Shown: piece by piece, positions 1 to 8,716 of the stretch | Layout of the letters: each line of letters starts with the position of its first letter | Position numbering within the stretch: the first letter of the stretch is position 1 | DNA from: DAOTVC01 sp034437215 | Lineage (GTDB): Bacteria > Chloroflexota > Anaerolineae > B4-G1 > SLSP01 | NCBI GenBank assembly: GCA_034437215.1 | Contig: DAOTVC010000072.1 | Span: 1-11,528 of the forward strand | Length of the DNA: 11,528 bases | Direction of reading: 5' to 3' | Program-made: the position numbers and the translations under genes | The notes under the pieces: model-generated | What the model was told of the DNA's origin: nothing | The model's input: the letters and a program-made list of their open reading frames with translations, nothing else | The model's database searches: none

Positions 1-173
1 ACCGACTCGCCCACCTGAACGCCGGTCAGCGTACCCACGACGGTCACCTCGTAGGACTTACCCGCCGGCACCAGTTTGGCGACGGTGTAGCCGTTCTCCT
101 CGTTCTGGAAGGTCAGCCGCTCGACAGTACCCTCCAGCGTCTGGAACTCTAGTCCGGATTTGGAGGTCTCCAC
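1..173 (-). CDS. recD2: RecD2-type ATP-dependent DNA helicase, N-terminal fragment (cut by window edge)
   Basis: The minus strand encodes 57 residues before the left edge. They include the stretch LEGTVERLTFQNEENGYTVA (residues 13-32), which is very characteristic of the N-terminus of RecD2-like superfamily 1 helicases (family knowledge: 5'-3' DNA unwinding in repair, acting without RecBC). The helicase motifs lie beyond the edge, so activity cannot be judged. The frame is open back to a stop at 228-230, and the only usual start codon in it is GTG at 171-173. A purine-rich GAAGGG touches that GTG directly, which is too close for an ideal ribosome site, so the exact start is not certain. The gene is divergent from the lipoprotein gene that starts at 329. 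Confidence 0.82.
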   Translation of the reverse strand, partial: METSKSGLEFQTLEGTVERLTFQNEENGYTVAKLVPAGKSYEVTVVGTLTGVQVGES

Positions 174-226
174 CCCTTCAGTATCCGTGCTTTTGGGGGA
201 TTCGCAAGCACAGCGGCAGCAGACTC

Positions 227-255
227 TTCACACAGCCCCCGTTTATCCTCAAAAT
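227..255 (+). promoter_or_regulatory. Possible promoter for the substrate-binding lipoprotein
   Basis: TTCACA (227-232) and CAAAAT (250-255) are separated by 17 nt, the ideal spacing for a housekeeping sigma factor. The -35 is close to consensus; the -10 matches TATAAT at only four of six positions. It lies in the divergent gap between recD2 and the lipoprotein gene, about 70 nt upstream of the latter's start codon. It was found by eye, and chance is a real alternative. Confidence 0.3.
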
Positions 256-316
256 AGGACACGGCTGTCATACGCCCGTCACAGACTCCTGGTAAGCTAC
301 CTCCATCCAAACCTTC

Positions 317-325
317 AGGAGGTGA
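317..325 (+). promoter_or_regulatory. Strong ribosome binding site that fixes the lipoprotein start
   Basis: AGGAGGTGA is a near-perfect Shine-Dalgarno sequence ending 3 nt before the ATG at 329, with the AGGAGG core 6 nt away. It settles initiation at 329 in the signal-peptide frame. The frame that carries the mature domain is open from much further upstream but has no comparable ribosome site. Confidence 0.85.
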
Positions 326-328
326 AAG

Positions 329-1392
329 ATGAGAATCTGGATCGCTGTGACGTTGTTGGCGATGCTGGTCAGCTGTACCCCCACCCTTACACCGCTCGCC
401 ACAGCCCCCCGACGCCCTCCGTCCTGCCGTCCCCCACGGCCACCCGTCGAGCGTCGGCTGGTCCTCCCGCATCAAGCCATCTCCAGTTCTGGGCAACCCC
501 CTTCCCGTCCCTGGATCTCGAGGGCTCCGCCCACGCTGCGGAGCTTAGGCGGATCGCCGCGGACTACCCCCGCTACGAGAGCTCCACCTCCGCCCAGCCC
601 CTGGCGAGGCTCATCGACTGCAAGATCCTGGAGAAGACGTGCATCTGGAGAGAGCTCAACTACATCGGGGAACGAGGCATTCTGCCCCACGACGAGAGCA
701 GCGGTGACCCTGTCCAGGTCCATCCGCCCGCCGGAACCCACGGCGCCTACGTCGCCCTCATCGAGGAGCAGGCCGACATCATCTTCACAGCGCGGGCGCC
801 CTCCGAGGACGAGTTCGCGCTGGCGGAGGCGGCGGGTGTCACGCTGGATGTCCGCCCCGTCGCCCGCGACGCCTTTGTCTTCATCGCCAACGTGGCGAAT
901 CCCGTGGAGAGCCTGCCCCTGGAGACCTATCGCGGCGTCTACACCGGCGAGGTGACGGCGTGGCCCGGCACGGGAACGCCCCTCCGGCCCTACCGGCGCA
1001 ACCCCAACTCCGGCAGCCAGGAGCTGATGGAGGCGCTGGTAAAGCGGGGGGAGCCCATGATCGAGGCGCCCGACATGGACATCATGTCCCTCGTCTCCAT
1101 GTTCGGCCCCATCCACGCCATCGCCGAGGAGCCGGCGGGGCTCGCTTACTCCGTCTACTTCTACGCCCTCCACATGCGCCCGCATCCGGACGTCAAATTG
1201 CTGGGCGTGGACGGCGTTCTCCCCAACCGGGAGAGCATTGCGGAGGGGAGCTACCCGCTGGCGACGGAGGTCTACGTCGTCGTGCGGGCGGAGACAGCGC
1301 CCGACGACCCGGCCCTGCTGCTGCGGGAGTGGCTGCTGACGGAGGAGGGGCAGGGGGTCGTAGCGGAGAGCGGCTACGTCCCCCTCAGGTGA
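329..1392 (+). CDS. PstS-like (phosphate-type) substrate-binding lipoprotein, frameshifted at a C-run
   Basis: Translation from ATG 329 gives a lipoprotein signal peptide (MRIWIAVTLLAMLVSC, lipobox LVSC, Cys16) and the start of a Thr/Pro-rich linker. After the C6 run at 405-410 the linker continues (PPTPSVLPSPTATR) in the next frame, which then carries the whole periplasmic-binding-protein domain to the TGA at 1390-1392. One more C would restore a single protein of about 354 aa. The mature part has marks of the PstS-like PBP family: an ESSTSAQPLA segment near its start, ADIIFTARAPS, a RPVARDAFVFIANVANPV strand, and RNPNSGSQELM in the ligand-binding region. The expected role is capture of phosphate or a similar anion outside the membrane for an ABC importer; no permease or ATPase gene is visible. 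The break may be a sequencing or assembly indel, a true mutation, or a switch. Assignment to the fold is firm; the ligand is inferred. Confidence 0.75.
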
Positions 1393-1394
1393 GA

Positions 1395-3359
<1,965 letters not shown>

Positions 3360-3360
3360 A

Positions 3361-3368
3361 TTCACCTC
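3361..3368 (-). promoter_or_regulatory. Ribosome binding site deciding the debranching-enzyme start
   Basis: Read on the minus strand, GAGGTGAA precedes the ATG at 3359-3357 by 1 nt, so the GAGG core is 5 nt from it. It supports the 654-residue form over the longer 696-codon frame that begins with GTG at 3485. Confidence 0.75.
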
Positions 3369-3419
3369 GTGTATGACAAAACTCGGATGGTTACGGTCGA
3401 AGCGCCGACCTCCACGGAT

Positions 3420-3446
3420 ATTGTACCCCAGCAGGAGAATAAGCAA
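3420..3446 (-). promoter_or_regulatory. Candidate promoter for the debranching enzyme
   Basis: On the minus strand a TACAAT -10 box (3425-3420) is preceded by TTGCTT (3446-3441) with 15 nt between; shifting the upstream box by one (TTTGCT) gives 16 nt. The -10 matches five of six consensus bases; the spacing is short. Transcription would begin near 3413, leaving a leader of about 55 nt. The -35 region overlaps the T-rich tail of the upstream terminator, so the CBM48 unit would end where the debranching unit begins. Confidence 0.4.
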
Positions 3447-3447
3447 A

Positions 3448-3469
3448 GGCCGGAGCGTATGCTCCGGCC
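3448..3469 (-). terminator. Intrinsic terminator after the CBM48 gene
   Basis: GGCCGGAGC and GCTCCGGCC form a perfect 9-bp stem with a 4-nt loop. On the minus strand the stem is followed by TTTGCTTATT, a broken T tract; on the plus strand it is followed by TCCGG, with no T tract. It therefore terminates minus-strand transcription arriving from the CBM48 gene 116 nt upstream. The imperfect T tract may allow readthrough into the debranching gene. Confidence 0.7.
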
Positions 3470-3584
3470 TCCGGTTGGCCCTCACCTGATTATGGCTTGG
3501 AAAGGGGCTGAAAGCGCAACCGCGTCTTTTTCGAAGGTACTTCTCGCACCGCTTGCAGCCCGGTCAATTGTGAGATTGCTCGTC

Positions 3585-3875
3585 CTAGGTGATTAGAATG
3601 CTGTTCTGCTCGCCGAACTCGTTCGCCTCCTGGGCATCAGCCTCAGGCTCGTTGAACCACTCTCCGTCCTCGGTTCTGTAGCGAAAAGCATAGCGCTGAT
3701 GCGGCTCGAGGATGACGGCGGTGCTGTAGGTTTGATTGCTGCGTCGAATGAGGCGATTCGCCTCGGGGTCCCAGTCGTTGAAGTCGCCTACGACGGAGGC
3801 AGGCGGAGAGCCCTCGGGCAACACGAAGGTCACCTTCACCTTGTCGCTGTCCCTAAACCCTTTACGTTTTAACAT
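3585..3875 (-). CDS. Stand-alone CBM48 (glycogen-binding / isoamylase early-set) protein
   Basis: This 96-residue protein consists almost entirely of one CBM48/AMPK-beta-type glycogen-binding domain. The beta-sandwich signature ASVVGDFNDWDPEANRL covers residues 26-42, followed by RYAFRYRTEDGEWFNEPEAD (61-80) and NEFGEQNSILI (85-95). By alignment with the AMPK beta subunit, Trp35, Trp73 and Asn91 match the carbohydrate-contacting Trp100, Trp133 and Asn150. The equivalent of Lys126 is Ala63. There is no catalytic domain, signal peptide or membrane segment, so it most likely binds alpha-glucan in the cytosol and may tether or sense glycogen. A strong GGAGGAGG lies 5 nt before the ATG at 3873-3875. 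Its neighbour downstream is the GH133 debranching enzyme, which fits a shared substrate. The binding fold is well supported; a scaffold or sensor role is inference. Confidence 0.9.
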   Translation of the reverse strand: MLKRKGFRDSDKVKVTFVLPEGSPPASVVGDFNDWDPEANRLIRRSNQTYSTAVILEPHQRYAFRYRTEDGEWFNEPEADAQEANEFGEQNSILIT

Positions 3876-3912
3876 CTTCCTCCTCCTTCCCGGCTAAGGC
3901 CAAACGGCAACC

Positions 3913-3939
3913 ATTCTACCACATTCGCCGAGAGATCAA
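3913..3939 (-). promoter_or_regulatory. Candidate extended -10 promoter for the CBM48 gene
   Basis: On the minus strand, TAGAAT (3918-3913) is preceded by TGG, making an extended -10 (TGnTAGAAT). TTGATC (3939-3934) lies 15 nt upstream as a -35-like box. The site begins 2 nt after the stop codon of the Kelch gene, so the CBM48 gene can be transcribed on its own. Transcription would start near 3906, about 30 nt before the start codon. Confidence 0.45.
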
Positions 3940-3940
3940 C

Positions 3941-5737
3941 TCACTGATCACCCGGCACCAGCTTCCAGAGGTCGTTGAGGTCCAGCTCGCCCGACCGCCC
4001 TCCGAAGATGACGAAGTAGTTGTTCTCGGGCGGGGAGGCGGCGAAGTCGTAGACCCAGAGCATGGTGTGCCCGTACCGGGGGGCAGGGCCCTCCCCCTCG
4101 GGTGTCAACTCCCGCCAGCCGTCCATGACCAGATCCAGTACCCAGACGTCGTCCAGCCGGACGTCAGAGGCGCCCAAACCGCCGAAAAGGAAGGCCTCGG
4201 CCCGGTCGCCGAGGTGGGCCAGGGTCGCCGCCTGCCGGGCGGGCGGTCCGGGGGTGAAGGTCGCCAGCTGCTCCCACGCACCCGCCTCGCCGTCGAAACG
4301 CCAGACGTCCGCCAATGGGCGGGGCTCAGGGGGGAAGCGCCACCCGCCGAAGAGGAACAGATCGCCCGGCCCCGTCACGTCCGCACCCGGGAAGCAGCGG
4401 GCCGAGGGGACCTCGCCCGCCGGGGTGACCTCGCGCCACGCCTCGCCCTCGATGTCGAAGGCCCAGGTGTCGGCGTAACGGGTCTCCTCACCGGCACAGC
4501 CGTGGCTCACGTAGAAGATATCGCCATTATAGAAGGCCACGCCGCCCCCGGCCCCATAACGCGGCGCCGGAGCAGGCTCGGCGGTGGAAATCTCCCGCCA
4601 GCTGTCCGTCTCCAAGTCGAGGCTCCAGACGTCGTTGAAGAGGGCCCCCTCCGTCGCGGCACCCAGCGCCATGAGAAGGTGTCCGCGGCTCCCATCGATG
4701 TCCCCCACCATCCCGAAGCGCGCCGGAGGGCGCGGAGCGCCCGCAGGAACGATCTCGGTCCACGTCCCGCTCTGCAGATCGAAGGCCCACGTGTCGTCGA
4801 GGGCCGTCTCACCGCTCCGCCCGCCGAAGAGCACCAGGCGCTCCCGCGAGAGGTCGTGGACGAGGAGGGCGTCCCGGCGCGGTGGGGGCAGAGGCCCCTC
4901 AACGGCAATGGACTCCCACCGGGCGGGTTGGGGGAAGGGCGGGCACTCACTCCCCTCCTCCCCGGCCCCCTCCACCGGCTCGATGACGCGTTGCGCAGCA
5001 TAGAAGGAGGTCCCGTCCCAGGCGTAGGTGGTGCTCTCCACCCGGCAGGGGCAGCAGTTGGGCTCGTTGTAGAGGTAGAGGGGCTGGCTGACGACGAACT
5101 CCTCCTCCGCGTAGTTCACGCCCCCCTTGTAGGCCGTGCGCTCCAGGAGGAGCTCCCGCTCCCCGCCCGCGAAGCTGAGGATCTCCAGGTCGAGGATGGC
5201 GCCCGTGCCCGCATACCGGAGGTGCACGGTCAGCTCCGGAGGCGCCTTCCCCGTCAGTTCGCGGATCTCCGCGCTCTCGAGGCGGTCGAAGGTGTAGAGG
5301 GACCACTCCCCGGTATCGATCTCGCTGGGAGAGCCCACGTCCAGGACCTCCCACGTGCTCTTGGAGTAGAGGCGTGCCCCGTCGGAGGAGAGCACGTCCA
5401 CCCGCAGAGGCAGGGCGTGGTCGTCCTCCACGTCAGCGCTCTCCTTCCAGCTGGAGATGACGACAAAATCCTCCGCCCCATCCCCCGTGAGATCTCCCCG
5501 CTGCACCTCCTGTACGACGAAGGTGCCGTTGGGCTGCGGCCCCGGGGTGAAGGGCAATACCGAGAGGTCCGGCGTGGGCACCGCCGTAGGCTCGGGGGTC
5601 GACGTGGGTGCAGAGGTCGCCGTCGGCTCCGCCGGGGTCTCGGTCGCACCGGGCAGGAGTTCCTCAGTGGGAGTCCCCTCCCGGCAGCCGGCAAAGAGCA
5701 GAATGGATAGCATGAAGATCAAACTTAATCTACGCAT
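3941..5737 (-). CDS. Kelch-repeat (six-blade propeller) lipoprotein
   Basis: This 598-residue exported lipoprotein has the signal peptide MRRLSLIFMLSILLFAGC (lipobox LFAGC, Cys18) and then a Thr/Pro/Glu-rich linker to about residue 60. A globular region follows (about 70-255) with a calcium-site-like GDLTGDGAED (81-90) and a Cys cluster NCCPC (227-231) before a TTYAWDG strand. Residues 273-594 hold six Kelch-type repeats, seen as spaced FGG, D-D/W-x-F/L-D and W-x-E/Q-L/I elements (FGGRSG 304, LFNDVWSLD 366, YADTWAFD 421, FLFGG 461, FLFGG 516, VIFGG 576). The WESIAVEG strand at 274 probably closes the ring with the last blade. Propellers of this kind bind protein or glycan partners, and no enzyme signature is visible. 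GAGG lies 5 nt before the ATG. It sits between sugar-enzyme genes, but nothing in it proves a sugar role. Confidence 0.85.
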   Translation of the reverse strand: MRRLSLIFMLSILLFAGCREGTPTEELLPGATETPAEPTATSAPTSTPEPTAVPTPDLSVLPFTPGPQPNGTFVVQEVQRGDLTGDGAEDFVVISSWKESADVEDDHALPLRVDVLSSDGARLYSKSTWEVLDVGSPSEIDTGEWSLYTFDRLESAEIRELTGKAPPELTVHLRYAGTGAILDLEILSFAGGERELLLERTAYKGGVNYAEEEFVVSQPLYLYNEPNCCPCRVESTTYAWDGTSFYAAQRVIEPVEGAGEEGSECPPFPQPARWESIAVEGPLPPPRRDALLVHDLSRERLVLFGGRSGETALDDTWAFDLQSGTWTEIVPAGAPRPPARFGMVGDIDGSRGHLLMALGAATEGALFNDVWSLDLETDSWREISTAEPAPAPRYGAGGGVAFYNGDIFYVSHGCAGEETRYADTWAFDIEGEAWREVTPAGEVPSARCFPGADVTGPGDLFLFGGWRFPPEPRPLADVWRFDGEAGAWEQLATFTPGPPARQAATLAHLGDRAEAFLFGGLGASDVRLDDVWVLDLVMDGWRELTPEGEGPAPRYGHTMLWVYDFAASPPENNYFVIFGGRSGELDLNDLWKLVPGDQ

Positions 5738-5763
5738 AGTTCCCTCACTCTCGCAAAATAGGG

Positions 5764-5777
5764 ATCAGGAATCAGGA
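5764..5777. repeat. Perfect 7-bp tandem duplication (ATCAGGA x2)
   Basis: ATCAGGA occurs twice without a gap in the 174-nt space between the Kelch and GH63 genes, upstream of the Kelch ribosome site. It looks like a small slippage duplication. No function is evident. Confidence 0.6.
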
Positions 5778-5840
5778 GTACGATAGCGAAATAACCTACG
5801 TCATCCCATCGCTCTCCAATAGCGTCCCCCCTGCGGGCCG

Positions 5841-5854
5841 TTGAGCCTTGAGCC
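5841..5854. repeat. Perfect 7-bp tandem duplication (TTGAGCC x2)
   Basis: TTGAGCC occurs twice without a gap in the same intergenic space as the ATCAGGA duplication. The rest of this 174-nt gap shows no clear terminator and no clear promoter. Confidence 0.6.
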
Positions 5855-5911
5855 GGAATCTTGCACGCCCCCCGGTAGGTCACCGACCCGAATATCACCT
5901 GCAATCAAGTC

Positions 5912-8641
5912 CTACTTATCAGACTCCTCGCCCGGCGCCCGGTTCTTCAGCCCCCGCCCTTCGCACTCCCAGACGAGCCGTGAGACGAGCGCCGTCCAGC
6001 CCGTCTGGTGGCTGGCCCCCAGCCCCTCGCCCGTCTCACCGTGGAAGTACTCGTGGAAGAGGAGATAGTCGTGCCAGAGGGGATCCTGCTGCATCAGCTC
6101 CCGCCCGTTGAAGACCGGACGGCGTCCGTCCTCGTCGGGGAGGAAGAGGCGCACCAGGCGGCGCCCCAACTCCGTCGCCAGCGCGTCGAGATTCAACCAG
6201 TTCCCCGAGCCCGTGGGCAGCTCCACCTTGAAGGAATCACCGTAGTACTCGTGGTACTTGCGAAGAGACTCGATCATGAGGTAGTTGATGGGAAACCAGA
6301 GGGGACCCCGCCAGTTGGAGTTGCCGCCGAGAATCTGGGTGGAGGTCACGCCGGGCTCGTAGCGCACGGTGTGGGTCTCGCCGTTTACAGTGAAGCTGTA
6401 GGGGTGCTCCTCATGATACTTCGAAAGGGAACGCAACCCCCAGGGGGAGAGAAATTCCTCGGGGTCCAGCATCCGCTGCAGCACACGCCGGAGCTTCTCC
6501 CGGCTGGCGAGGGCGAGGAGACGGCGCTCCTCCTCACCGGGCTCCGTCAGGGAGGCGAGGTTCTCGACAAGGTGGGGCCGGTACTTCAGGAACCACTGCA
6601 TCCGCTCCCAGAAGCGGGGAAGTTCGTGCATCAGCTCGGTGCCCAGCGTCTCGACGGCAAAGAGAGGGATGAGGCCCACGACAGAACGCACCTTGAGGGG
6701 GACGTACCTGCCGCCGGGCATGTGGAGCATGTCGTAGAAGAAGCCATCCTCGGGATTCCAGAGGCTGCCCTGCCCATTCGCGCCCAGGTGGGTAAGGGAG
6801 TGGGCGATGTAGACGAAGTGTTCGAAAAACTTCGTCGCCACATCCTCGTAGGCCGGCTTCTCCCGCGCCAGCTCCAGAGCGATGGTGAGCATATTGAGGC
6901 AGTACATGGCCATCCAGGCGGTGCCGTCGGCCTGCTCGATGTAGCCGCCGGTGGGCAGCGTCTCGCTCCGGGAAAAGACGCTGATGTTATCCAGCCCCAG
7001 GAAGCCGCCCTGGAAGATGTTGTTGCCGTCCTTGTCCTTCTGGTTCACCCACCAGGTGAAGTTGAGCAGGAGCTTGTGAAACGCCTTCTCCAGGAAGACG
7101 AGATCCCGCTCGCCGGTGACCTCCTCGACGATGCGGTAGACGCGCCAAGCGGCCCACGCGTGAACCGGAGGGTTGACGTCGCCGAAAGCAAACTCGTAGG
7201 CCGGCAGCTGCCCATTGGGATGCATGTACCACTCCCGCAGCAGGAGAATGAGCTGCCGCCGGGCCCACTCGGGATCGATCATGGCGATGGGCAGGGTGTG
7301 GAAGGCGCTGTCCCAGGCGGCGTACCAGGGGAACTCCCACTTGTCGGGCACCGCGTGGACGTCGAGGTTGTAGAGGTGGGTCCAGTCGGAGTTCCGCCCG
7401 TCCTCCCGCGTCTCCGGCGGCTCCGGCTGCGCCGGATCACCCTCCAGCCAGAGCTCCACGCTGTAGTGGTAGAACTGCTTCGTCCACATCAGCCCGCCGA
7501 GGGCCTGACGCTGGACGCGCCGCTGCTCCTCCCCCAAGCCCTCGGGGTGCACGGCGGCGTAGAAGTCGTCGGCCTCCGCGCTGCGCTGCTCGAAGACGGC
7601 GTCGAACTTCTCGAAGGGGTGCTCGAAGGGGTGCCAGGTGAAGCGCGCCTGCACAACGAAGGCCTCACCCGGTTGCACCAGACGCCGGTCGTGCGCGGCG
7701 ACCTTCGTTCCCCGTCCGCGGGGGTTGACCAGGTCGGTCCGCCCGTGAACGACGGCGTCGTTGATGCTGTCCTTGACGTACGGGGTGGGGAGGGAGATCC
7801 CAAAGAGGCGCTCGTGGTTGGTGTCGTTCTCCGTGAAGAGCAGGTCAGGGGGACGTTGGGAGTCGGGAATGCCCACATACCACCACTGCTCCGCCAGGTG
7901 GCGCTCATTGACGTAGGCGGCAGCGACGTCGGGTCGGGGCGCCTCCAGCCTGTGGATGTCCGGGCGCTCGGGGTTGTAGCCCCACGACCAGGTGTTGCGC
8001 GCCCAGAGGTGAGGCAGGATGTGCAGGGGCGCCGCCTCCGGGCCGCGGTTCAGCGCCGTGATACGGCAGAGGATGTCCTCTTGGTCGACCTTGGCGTACT
8101 CGATGAAGATGTCGAAGTAGCGCCGCTCCTCGAAGCAGCGGGGGAGGGCGTCGAGGAGTTCGAACTCGGGCGCCTCCCGTCCCCGCCGCCGGTTCTCTTC
8201 GACCAGCAGGCGATAGGGGTACGCGACCTGCGGGTAGCGGTAGAGCATCTTCATGTAGCTGTGGGTGGGGGTGTTGTCGATGTAGAAGTAGTACTCCTTG
8301 ACGTCCTCACCGTGATTGCCCTCGCGGGCAGAGAGGCCGAAGAAGCGCTCCTTGAGGATCGGGTCCTGCTCGTTCCAGAAGGCGACGGCGAGGCAGAGGT
8401 TCTGGTAGCGGTTCGAGAGGCCCGCGATGCCGTCCTCGTTCCAGCGGTAGGCCCTGCTCCGCGCCTGATCGTGGGGGAAATAGGTCCAGGGGTCCCCACT
8501 GGCGCTGTAATCCTCGCGCACCGTCCCCCACGCCCGATTGCTGACGTAGGGTCCCCAATGCTTCCAGTCGGCGAACCGCGCCTCCGAATTCGCCAACCGC
8601 TCGTACTCGGCCGTCTCCCTCAAGATCTTCGTCTGCGGCAT
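5912..8641 (-). CDS. GH63 / MGH1-type glycoside hydrolase (glucosidase)
   Basis: This 909-residue protein without a signal peptide matches the bacterial GH63 branch (mannosyl-oligosaccharide glucosidase-like, often labelled glucosidase or MGH1-like). The N-terminal beta-rich half spans about residues 20-370 and includes WGPYVSNRAWGTVREDYS (29-46). The C-terminal alpha/alpha barrel runs from about 380 to 892. Key segments are WEFPWYAAWDSAFHTLP (435-451), whose Asp444 is the likely catalytic acid by family analogy, WNPEDGFFYD (628-637), GNSNWRGPLWFPINYL (773-788), and FHEYFHGETGEGLGASHQTG (862-881), whose Glu residues include the probable base. Members are inverting exo-glucosidases; some bacterial relatives act on mannosyl- or glucosylglycerate, others on small alpha-glucosides. 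The substrate cannot be read from sequence. The ATG at 8639-8641 has GGAGGAGGT 8 nt upstream. A weak promoter-like TAGAAT lies at 8699-8694 in the 75-nt gap after the reductase gene. Confidence 0.9.
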   Translation of the reverse strand: MPQTKILRETAEYERLANSEARFADWKHWGPYVSNRAWGTVREDYSASGDPWTYFPHDQARSRAYRWNEDGIAGLSNRYQNLCLAVAFWNEQDPILKERFFGLSAREGNHGEDVKEYYFYIDNTPTHSYMKMLYRYPQVAYPYRLLVEENRRRGREAPEFELLDALPRCFEERRYFDIFIEYAKVDQEDILCRITALNRGPEAAPLHILPHLWARNTWSWGYNPERPDIHRLEAPRPDVAAAYVNERHLAEQWWYVGIPDSQRPPDLLFTENDTNHERLFGISLPTPYVKDSINDAVVHGRTDLVNPRGRGTKVAAHDRRLVQPGEAFVVQARFTWHPFEHPFEKFDAVFEQRSAEADDFYAAVHPEGLGEEQRRVQRQALGGLMWTKQFYHYSVELWLEGDPAQPEPPETREDGRNSDWTHLYNLDVHAVPDKWEFPWYAAWDSAFHTLPIAMIDPEWARRQLILLLREWYMHPNGQLPAYEFAFGDVNPPVHAWAAWRVYRIVEEVTGERDLVFLEKAFHKLLLNFTWWVNQKDKDGNNIFQGGFLGLDNISVFSRSETLPTGGYIEQADGTAWMAMYCLNMLTIALELAREKPAYEDVATKFFEHFVYIAHSLTHLGANGQGSLWNPEDGFFYDMLHMPGGRYVPLKVRSVVGLIPLFAVETLGTELMHELPRFWERMQWFLKYRPHLVENLASLTEPGEEERRLLALASREKLRRVLQRMLDPEEFLSPWGLRSLSKYHEEHPYSFTVNGETHTVRYEPGVTSTQILGGNSNWRGPLWFPINYLMIESLRKYHEYYGDSFKVELPTGSGNWLNLDALATELGRRLVRLFLPDEDGRRPVFNGRELMQQDPLWHDYLLFHEYFHGETGEGLGASHQTGWTALVSRLVWECEGRGLKNRAPGEESDK

Positions 8642-8716
8642 GCGCCTACACCTCCTCCAGACCGGGCGCGCGACTGCCTACCCGATCCGGAAAATTCTAG
8701 TGGATGGGTATGATGG

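Noticed and set aside
160..328. Upstream start at ATG 160 for the binding-protein frame
   Set aside because: It would overlap the recD2 start region, lacks a ribosome site and gives no signal peptide, whereas ATG 329 has an ideal ribosome site and a lipoprotein signal.
3360..3485. 42-residue N-terminal extension of the debranching enzyme
   Set aside because: It would be encoded across the terminator hairpin and promoter, and the family starts near MLDFGREVC with its own ribosome site.
4067..5710. A 547-codon open frame on the plus strand
   Set aside because: Antisense shadow of the Kelch lipoprotein gene, without recognisable domains or ribosome site.
6008..8713. A 901-codon open frame on the plus strand
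   Set aside because: Antisense shadow of the GH63 gene, whose minus-strand product matches its family along its full length.
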